Assembly: GCA_030748735.1 (NCBI GenBank)
Contig: JASMLK010000039.1
Coordinates: 1-46,484, forward strand
Direction: 5' to 3'
Origin: Myxococcota bacterium
Lineage (GTDB): Bacteria; Myxococcota_A; UBA9160; UBA4427
Length of the DNA stretch: 46,484 nt
Within the stretch, counting starts at the first letter, position 1, and every line of letters starts with the position of its first letter. Of this stretch, positions 41,903 through 46,484 are shown in pieces. Under the pieces are notes generated by a model that did not search any database, was not told where the DNA came from, and saw only the letters and a list, made by a program, of their open reading frames with translations. Position numbers and translations under genes: made by a program.

Positions 41903-42451
41903 ATGTGGGTACCGCGGCCGACCGCATCACCACCGTCGGGCCTGCACCCGCGTTACGCCAGGCCGCGCGAGCCAACCTCAAGGCGCAGGGGATCGAAGAC
42001 GTCGAGAACCTCGCCCACGCGATCTCGCCCGAACGCGCCTCCCTCCCCTTCCAGGTCGGGATCGATGGACGCGGCGGCTCACTCGTTCCGGTCGCCGCGA
42101 GCGAACCTCCGACGGGCAAGCGGCATCAATGTCCGCACGCGGCCTCTGGCCGACCTGCTCCGCGATCCAGTCGACTTCCTGAAGATCGACGTCCCGGGGG
42201 CGGAAGCGGAGATCCTCGCGAACGCCGAAGCCGAGCCGGTCAACGTGAAGCAGATCTTCGTCGAGGTTCACGACACCGGGCAGGACTTCCCCGTGCATCT
42301 TTCGAGCGTGTTCGAACTGCTTGCACGCGCCGGCTTCGAAACGAACCTCGTTCCCCGCGTCGGCCCAGGTGCGGCGAGCACGAACGAAACGCAGTCGGCC
42401 TTTCCGAACAGCCGTGAGGTATTCGGCATCAGCGGTCGCCGCCGCTCGTAG
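41903..42451 (+). pseudogene. Frameshifted, N-truncated FkbM methyltransferase
   Basis: In one frame the region 41938-42100 reads as the centre of an FkbM methyltransferase (ALRQAARANLKAQGIEDVEN, then DGRGGSLVP). From about 42118 the frame changes and the end of the domain follows (RTRPLADLLRDPVDFLKIDV, then GAEAEILANAE), ending at 42451. The SAM-binding start (about 80 residues) is absent. The gene is therefore broken. FkbM enzymes often methylate sugars or polymer ends, which fits the polysaccharide neighbourhood. Confidence 0.75.
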
Positions 42452-42499
42452 GCGCGCCTTCGCCGTTGGTGTGAGAGGTGAGGCTCGATACGTGGGAGC

Positions 42500-43096
42500 C
42501 TACTCGGCGCGGTCGAAGAGCGACTCGACGGGGGCGAGTGACACGACGGAGAAACCGATCGCCGTGGCGCGGCCTGTGTTTTCGTAGCTGTGACGTTGGT
42601 CGCCCGGGAACGCCGCGACTTCGCCGCGTGAGAGTTCGAACTGTTCGCTACTCACGCGCAGGTCGATCTGCCCGCGTTCACAGTACAGAAACTCGTGCGT
42701 GCCGGGGGCGTGGGGAGAACCCGTAAAGCGCGCACCCGCCGGCAACTCCATGCGATCGATCGCCATCCCCGGGATCGGATGGGGAAGGAGCTTGCGAAGC
42801 CTGGAACCCGGCCGGCGCTTCGAGGTCAGAAGGGGAAGCGCGTCGGCGGCAAAGACCTGGCAGCGGGCGCGTGGACGGGAAAGCAACTCTTCGAGGGTGA
42901 GATGAAGCGCACCCGCCAGCCGCATGAGCACGCCGAGGGTGGGATTCGAGCCGCCCACCTCGATGTTCGCGACGGTCGATCGCGGCACTTCGCAGAGGTC
43001 CGCGAGCTGCTTTTGCGTCAGGCCGCGCAGTTCGCGGATGGCGCGGAGGTTACGGCCGAGGTGGTCACTGACTGCGTCGAGATCCAAGGTTTCCAT
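42500..43096 (-). CDS. XRE-type regulator with C-terminal cupin domain
   Basis: A 198-residue regulator. The N-terminal helix-turn-helix (about 13-66: LTQKQLADLCEVPRSTVANIE) binds DNA; the C-terminal cupin (about 105-190: PHAPGTHEFLYCERGQIDL, FPGDQRHSYENTG) would sense a small ligand. Such regulators often control the adjacent catabolic or polysaccharide genes. The start ATG 43096 has the canonical HTH offset. It is downstream of, and on the same strand as, the AlgJ/AlgI pair, with a 58-base gap. Confidence 0.9.
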   Translation of the reverse strand: METLDLDAVSDHLGRNLRAIRELRGLTQKQLADLCEVPRSTVANIEVGGSNPTLGVLMRLAGALHLTLEELLSRPRARCQVFAADALPLLTSKRRPGSRLRKLLPHPIPGMAIDRMELPAGARFTGSPHAPGTHEFLYCERGQIDLRVSSEQFELSRGEVAAFPGDQRHSYENTGRATAIGFSVVSLAPVESLFDRAE

Positions 43097-43154
43097 GACG
43101 TCAGAATGGAGCTTGCCATCCGGGTGTCAAGGATGTCCTTCAATCAACGCCCGG

Positions 43155-44345
43155 TCACTCGGACGACCGACGCGCCAGGACCTCGATGCCGATCGGCTCA
43201 CGGTCGAGGAGGCGCCCCGCGATTTCCTGGATCACGATGTCGGGCTGCTCGCGCTCGACGAAGCGCGGTTCGACATCGCGCGTCCACACGTAGAGCACAC
43301 GGCGAAAGTTCTCCGAGAAATAGGGAATCAGCGCGTTGAAGAAGGAGTCGCGAAACACGACGGCCTTCGGGAGGCGCGCCCCCTGCACGCCGTGAGCGAG
43401 CGGCCGCTGTTCGCGTTCGAATCGCTTGTAGTGGTCTTTGCGCGGCATCAGGATTTCGCTGCGCGGCTGCACCTTGCGCAGCTGCAGGATTTCTTCGCGG
43501 TGGTACGGGCTGAGCCCCACCATCGACGTCAGCCCGATTCCGCGGTCTTCGAAACGTCGGGCCTGCACCTTCACCGGCTCGAGGGCATCCCGCCAGGTTG
43601 GCAGCGCGTCGCCTACCGCCGCAAGGATCTCGCGATAGCCGGTGTACGCCCCGATGTCGTTCCAGTGCGTGTCGGTCTTGTGGTAGACGCGTTGCCGTTG
43701 CTTTGCTTCGAGCAACGGTGGCAGCAGGTCGACGACAACGAGATCCGAATGTTCGGCGAGATGGTGTGCGAGCTGCTTGTGCTGTTCATCGTGAACCGTC
43801 GCGCCGAAGCGCGGCGGCATGAACTCGGCGTAGACGACGTGCTTGTTCGGCACGAGCACGACGACGAATGGAATCCCGCGCTCGGCCAACCAGTCCCGCC
43901 GCCCTTCGAGAACGCGCTGCCAGCGCAGGAGTTCTGCATCGTCGAACCGCGCGATCCCGCGCGCCTGGTCGACCGCGACGGGGTCGTTGAAGAAGAACCA
44001 GCCGTCGCGTCCGACGATGAGCTTTTCCGACGGAGACGCACCGAAGAAGTCGACCATCACGCGCGCGTGCAGCGAGATCAACGCGTCGCGAAAGCGCACC
44101 CGGTCGGCCAGGTGGTCGCCGAGCTTCGCGATGAACTCCGCAGTGCCCTGCGACTCTCCCCACACCGGTAGTGCGGCTCGATAGCGGTTTTCCGACTTCG
44201 CGATCGGACCGGGCTCGTGGAAGAAGCTCGCCGCCGCCCACGCCACGAGCACCACGAGAAAACTCGCCACGACGAAGCGGGCTTCGAGGCCCGCGATCCG
44301 ATCGCGGTCTCGCTGCGCTACCCGATCGTGTGACGTGCCCGTCAT
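43155..44345 (-). CDS. AlgJ/AlgX-like polysaccharide O-acetyltransferase
   Basis: A 396-residue protein with one N-terminal membrane anchor (about 24-41) and a periplasmic SGNH-like domain. The catalytic triad is visible as Asp225 and His227 (TDTHW) and Ser334 (FRDSFF), as in AlgJ and AlgX. It receives acetyl groups exported by the MBOAT partner encoded just upstream and places them on an exopolysaccharide. No other alginate genes are in the window, so the polymer need not be alginate. Confidence 0.88.
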   Translation of the reverse strand: MTGTSHDRVAQRDRDRIAGLEARFVVASFLVVLVAWAAASFFHEPGPIAKSENRYRAALPVWGESQGTAEFIAKLGDHLADRVRFRDALISLHARVMVDFFGASPSEKLIVGRDGWFFFNDPVAVDQARGIARFDDAELLRWQRVLEGRRDWLAERGIPFVVVLVPNKHVVYAEFMPPRFGATVHDEQHKQLAHHLAEHSDLVVVDLLPPLLEAKQRQRVYHKTDTHWNDIGAYTGYREILAAVGDALPTWRDALEPVKVQARRFEDRGIGLTSMVGLSPYHREEILQLRKVQPRSEILMPRKDHYKRFEREQRPLAHGVQGARLPKAVVFRDSFFNALIPYFSENFRRVLYVWTRDVEPRFVEREQPDIVIQEIAGRLLDREPIGIEVLARRSSE

Positions 44346-44362
44346 CGGCTTTGCCTCTCTCC

Positions 44363-45787
44363 TCAGAACCGGAAGTACACGAACGGAGTGTTCGTGCCCG
44401 CAACGAGCGATGCCGCGCTCGCGAAGAACACCCAGGCCAATGCGGCGTAGCGGAAGGCCGCGAAGCGCAGCCCGCCCGCCGAGTCGCGCAGACTCGATCG
44501 GAAGCCACCCATCCAGCTTCCCGAAAAGGCGATCCCGACGATCAACCAACACACCACCGACGTTTCGAGAAAGAAGGCCAGCGAATGCGCCGCGCTCGAA
44601 GCACCCGCGCGACCGAACATCGCCATGAGATAGTCCGCGGCGTGTCCGAGGTCGCCCGCGCGAAAGAAGACGAACGCCACGAAGACCACGAACAACGTGT
44701 ACAAGCGCGCGATGGGGCGCCCTGCTCCGTGGATGAACGTGCCGAACGGCGTGCGCTCGAGCGCAACGAAAGCACCGTGCACCACACCCCAGGCGACGAA
44801 GTTCCAGTTGGCGCCGTGCCACAGACCACACAGGAAGAACACGACGAACAGCGCCATCAGGCCGCGCGCCGCCGTCTGTCGCCCCGACACCAGGGGGACG
44901 TAGACGTAGTCGCGAAACCAGAACGAGAGCGACATGTGCCAGCGGCGCCAGAATTCCTGGAGCGAGCGCGCCGTGTAGGGCGCGTTGAAGTTTTCGGGAA
45001 AGTGGAAGCCGAACATGCGGCCGAGCCCGATCGCCATGTCGGAGTAGCCCGAGAAGTCGAAGTAGACCTGGATGCCGAAGCACACGACACCCAGCCAGGC
45101 GACGCCCGGAGAAAGGCCATCCGCCGACAAGGCGAAGATGGCGTCAGCCGTCGGGGCCAGCGAATCGGCGATCAACACCTTCTTGCCCAACCCGACCACG
45201 AAGCGACGCACACCGAGGGCGAGGTCTTCGGCGCTCGCATGACGCTCGCGCATCTGTATCGCGACGGCCCGGAAGCGCACGATCGGGCCGGCGATGAGCT
45301 GGGGAAAGAGCGCAATGTAGAGCCCCACGCGAAGCGGGTTGTGCTCGACAGGGGCATCGCCGCGATAGACGTCGATCACGTACGTCATCGCCTGGAAGGT
45401 GAAGAACGAAATCCCGATCGGCAGATGCACGGGGGCGAGTTCGACCGGCGCAGCACCACCCGCGGCAAAGAGAACGTTCAGGTTGTCGAGGATGAAATTC
45501 GCGTACTTGAACCCGCCGAGCAGCGCGAGATTGAACACGACGGCGAGCCACAGCCACGTGCGCCGGCCCGTAGGCGAGCGGCTCAGGTGGACACCCATCC
45601 CGAAGCCGTAGTTGGCCAACATCGACGCGAGCAGCACGATCGTGTGATCGAATTCGCCCCACGCGTAGAAGAAGAGACTCGCCAGCAGCAGGAAGACGTT
45701 CTGCACTTCGGTGCGGCGGAGCGTCAGGGCGACGACGAGGACGACCGGCAGGAAGTAGACCAGGAACGTCGGTGAACTGAACAACAT
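44363..45787 (-). CDS. MBOAT family O-acyltransferase (AlgI-like)
   Basis: A 474-residue integral membrane protein of the MBOAT family. Two conserved His positions are present: His284 (RRWHMSLSFWFRDY) and His324 (LWHGANWNF), the second being the catalytic His of AlgI. It passes acetyl from the cytoplasmic donor through the membrane to an AlgJ-type partner, encoded 17 bases downstream. ATG 45787. It is the first gene of the pair and possibly of an operon with the cupin regulator. Confidence 0.93.
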   Translation of the reverse strand: MLFSSPTFLVYFLPVVLVVALTLRRTEVQNVFLLLASLFFYAWGEFDHTIVLLASMLANYGFGMGVHLSRSPTGRRTWLWLAVVFNLALLGGFKYANFILDNLNVLFAAGGAAPVELAPVHLPIGISFFTFQAMTYVIDVYRGDAPVEHNPLRVGLYIALFPQLIAGPIVRFRAVAIQMRERHASAEDLALGVRRFVVGLGKKVLIADSLAPTADAIFALSADGLSPGVAWLGVVCFGIQVYFDFSGYSDMAIGLGRMFGFHFPENFNAPYTARSLQEFWRRWHMSLSFWFRDYVYVPLVSGRQTAARGLMALFVVFFLCGLWHGANWNFVAWGVVHGAFVALERTPFGTFIHGAGRPIARLYTLFVVFVAFVFFRAGDLGHAADYLMAMFGRAGASSAAHSLAFFLETSVVCWLIVGIAFSGSWMGGFRSSLRDSAGGLRFAAFRYAALAWVFFASAASLVAGTNTPFVYFRF

Positions 45788-45806
45788 TGGGGCGCGGAAT
45801 CCTCGC

Positions 45807-45988
45807 TAGCGCGGATGATTCATGAAGCCCGTAGCGAGAAGCCCGAAAGCGCTGGCAGTTCGCGGACCTCGGACCGTAGGCCCCCCGCAGACGTACTTTC
45901 AGTACGTCGAGGAGGCCGAAGGGAGAAGGCCGTGAAATGGCTGTGCTTTCGGGCTTCGCAGTAGGGCTTCATGAATCATCCGGGCTAG
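45807..45988 (+). mobile_element. Complete palindromic miniature element (MITE-like)
   Basis: A 182-base element with terminal inverted repeats of about 45 bases: the left arm begins CTAGCGCGGATGATTCATGA at 45807 and the right arm, read in reverse complement from 45988, begins CTAGCCCGGATGATTCATGA. The arms stay similar through GAAGCCC...AAGCCCGAAAGC. The centre holds the hairpin GACGTACT-TTC-AGTACGTC (about 45890-45908). No ORF is present. Bases 45862-45988 are nearly identical to 6591-6716. The inverted-repeat ends suggest a non-autonomous transposon moved by a transposase encoded elsewhere. Confidence 0.8.
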
Positions 45989-46050
45989 GGGAGCAGCATA
46001 GCGGGGGCTTGGGGTCGCGGGTCGTGCGGGGCGTAGTGCGTAACGGCGGT

Positions 46051-46484
46051 TCAGGGGGGTGGGATGAGGCTCTCGGGTGGTTGGTTGTTGAAGTGCTGGG
46101 CGATGGCGCTGGTGGCGAGTTGGACCATGGCTTGGCGGGTGGATTGGGTGGCGCTTCCGATGTGGGGCAGGAGGACGGTGCGGGGGGCGGTGAGGAGTTG
46201 GGGGTGGACCTGGGGTTCGTGTTCGTAGACGTCGAGGCCGGCGGCGAAGAGTTGGTTGTCGTGCAGGGCCCTGGCGAGGGCTGGTTCGTCGACGACGGTG
46301 CCGCGGGCGGTGTTGACGAGGATGGCGTCGGGGGACAGCAGGGCGAGGCGTCGGGCGTCGATCAGGTGGTGGGTGGCCTCGCCGCCGGGGACGTGAAGGC
46401 TCAGGATGTCGACCTGGGGGATCAGCTCGTCGAGGTCCGCGACGAAGCCCGGCACACCCGTGTCGTGGCGGGCGTGATGAAGAA
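46051..46484 (-). CDS. D-isomer-specific 2-hydroxyacid dehydrogenase, C-terminal part
   Basis: The frame runs past the right edge, so the N-terminus is missing; 143 C-terminal residues are seen. Catalytic residues of the family are visible: Arg in NTARGTVVDE, Glu in VYEHEP and His in LLPHIGSAT. These enzymes reduce glyoxylate, hydroxypyruvate or phenylpyruvate-type acids with NAD(P)H. The codon choice is visibly different from the neighbours (many CCC, AGC and CTC, few TCG and GAA), so recent acquisition is possible. Confidence 0.9.
   Translation of the reverse strand, partial: LHHARHDTGVPGFVADLDELIPQVDILSLHVPGGEATHHLIDARRLALLSPDAILVNTARGTVVDEPALARALHDNQLFAAGLDVYEHEPQVHPQLLTAPRTVLLPHIGSATQSTRQAMVQLATSAIAQHFNNQPPESLIPPP

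Overview
The window is GC-rich Gram-negative bacterial DNA. The outer-membrane porin, the lipid- and polysaccharide-modifying enzymes, the ETF:quinone-oxidoreductase-like protein and the many CaiB/BaiF CoA-transferases, thiolases and crotonases fit a soil or sediment heterotroph. By inference it belongs to a deltaproteobacterial-type lineage (Myxococcota, Desulfobacterota or Binatota-like), but no rRNA or tRNA gene is present to confirm that. No CRISPR array, phage or plasmid module is visible.

Layout. 1-4.1 kb: a catabolic operon with the end of a molybdenum hydroxylase large subunit, an amidohydrolase, an SCP2-type thiolase, its DUF35 zinc-ribbon partner and a crotonase. 4.1-6.9 kb: a small exported protein, an acyltransferase-3 protein, a chimeric pseudogene and a truncated palindromic repeat. 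6.9-9.7 kb: an unknown protein, a DTW-domain tRNA modification enzyme with an extra C-terminal domain, and a SprT-like zinc protein. 9.7-18.2 kb: scattered metabolic genes (zinc alcohol dehydrogenase, MAPEG protein, epoxide-hydrolase-like protein, crotonase, gamma carbonic anhydrase, Hsp33), interleaved with four decayed genes and one very probable selenoprotein, a DsbA/FrnE-like oxidoreductase with a UxxC motif. 18.3-22.1 kb: a feoA-feoB-small Cys protein-porin operon behind a perfect 7-1-7 Fur-box palindrome. 22.3-22.9 kb: an IS200-type insertion sequence. 22.9-32.5 kb: two two-domain CoA-transferases, a CoxG-like protein, an XdhC-like molybdoenzyme maturation factor, an ETF:quinone-oxidoreductase-like Fe-S membrane protein and a SnoaL-like protein. 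32.6-35.8 kb: an SDR/DoxX pair, a zinc-ribbon protein and a CBS-domain protein. 35.8-42.5 kb: three large GT-C-like membrane proteins and a broken FkbM methyltransferase. 42.5-45.8 kb: a cupin-type regulator and an AlgJ/AlgI-like polysaccharide O-acetylation pair. Right edge: a complete copy of the palindromic repeat, then a partial 2-hydroxyacid dehydrogenase with different base composition.

How the genes fit together. The molybdenum hydroxylase, thiolase, crotonases, CoA-transferases and quinone-linked Fe-S protein outline a pathway in which a substrate is hydroxylated, activated as a CoA thioester by CoA transfer, shortened by beta-oxidation-like steps, and its electrons passed to quinone. 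The substrate cannot be named from sequence.

Most notable points: (1) the in-frame UGA with a bacterial SECIS-like hairpin in the DsbA/FrnE-like gene; (2) a two-copy palindromic miniature element whose complete copy has long terminal inverted repeats; (3) an unusual number of decayed genes, several keeping recognisable N- and C-terminal ends but missing the middle; (4) the Fur-controlled feo operon that carries a porin.
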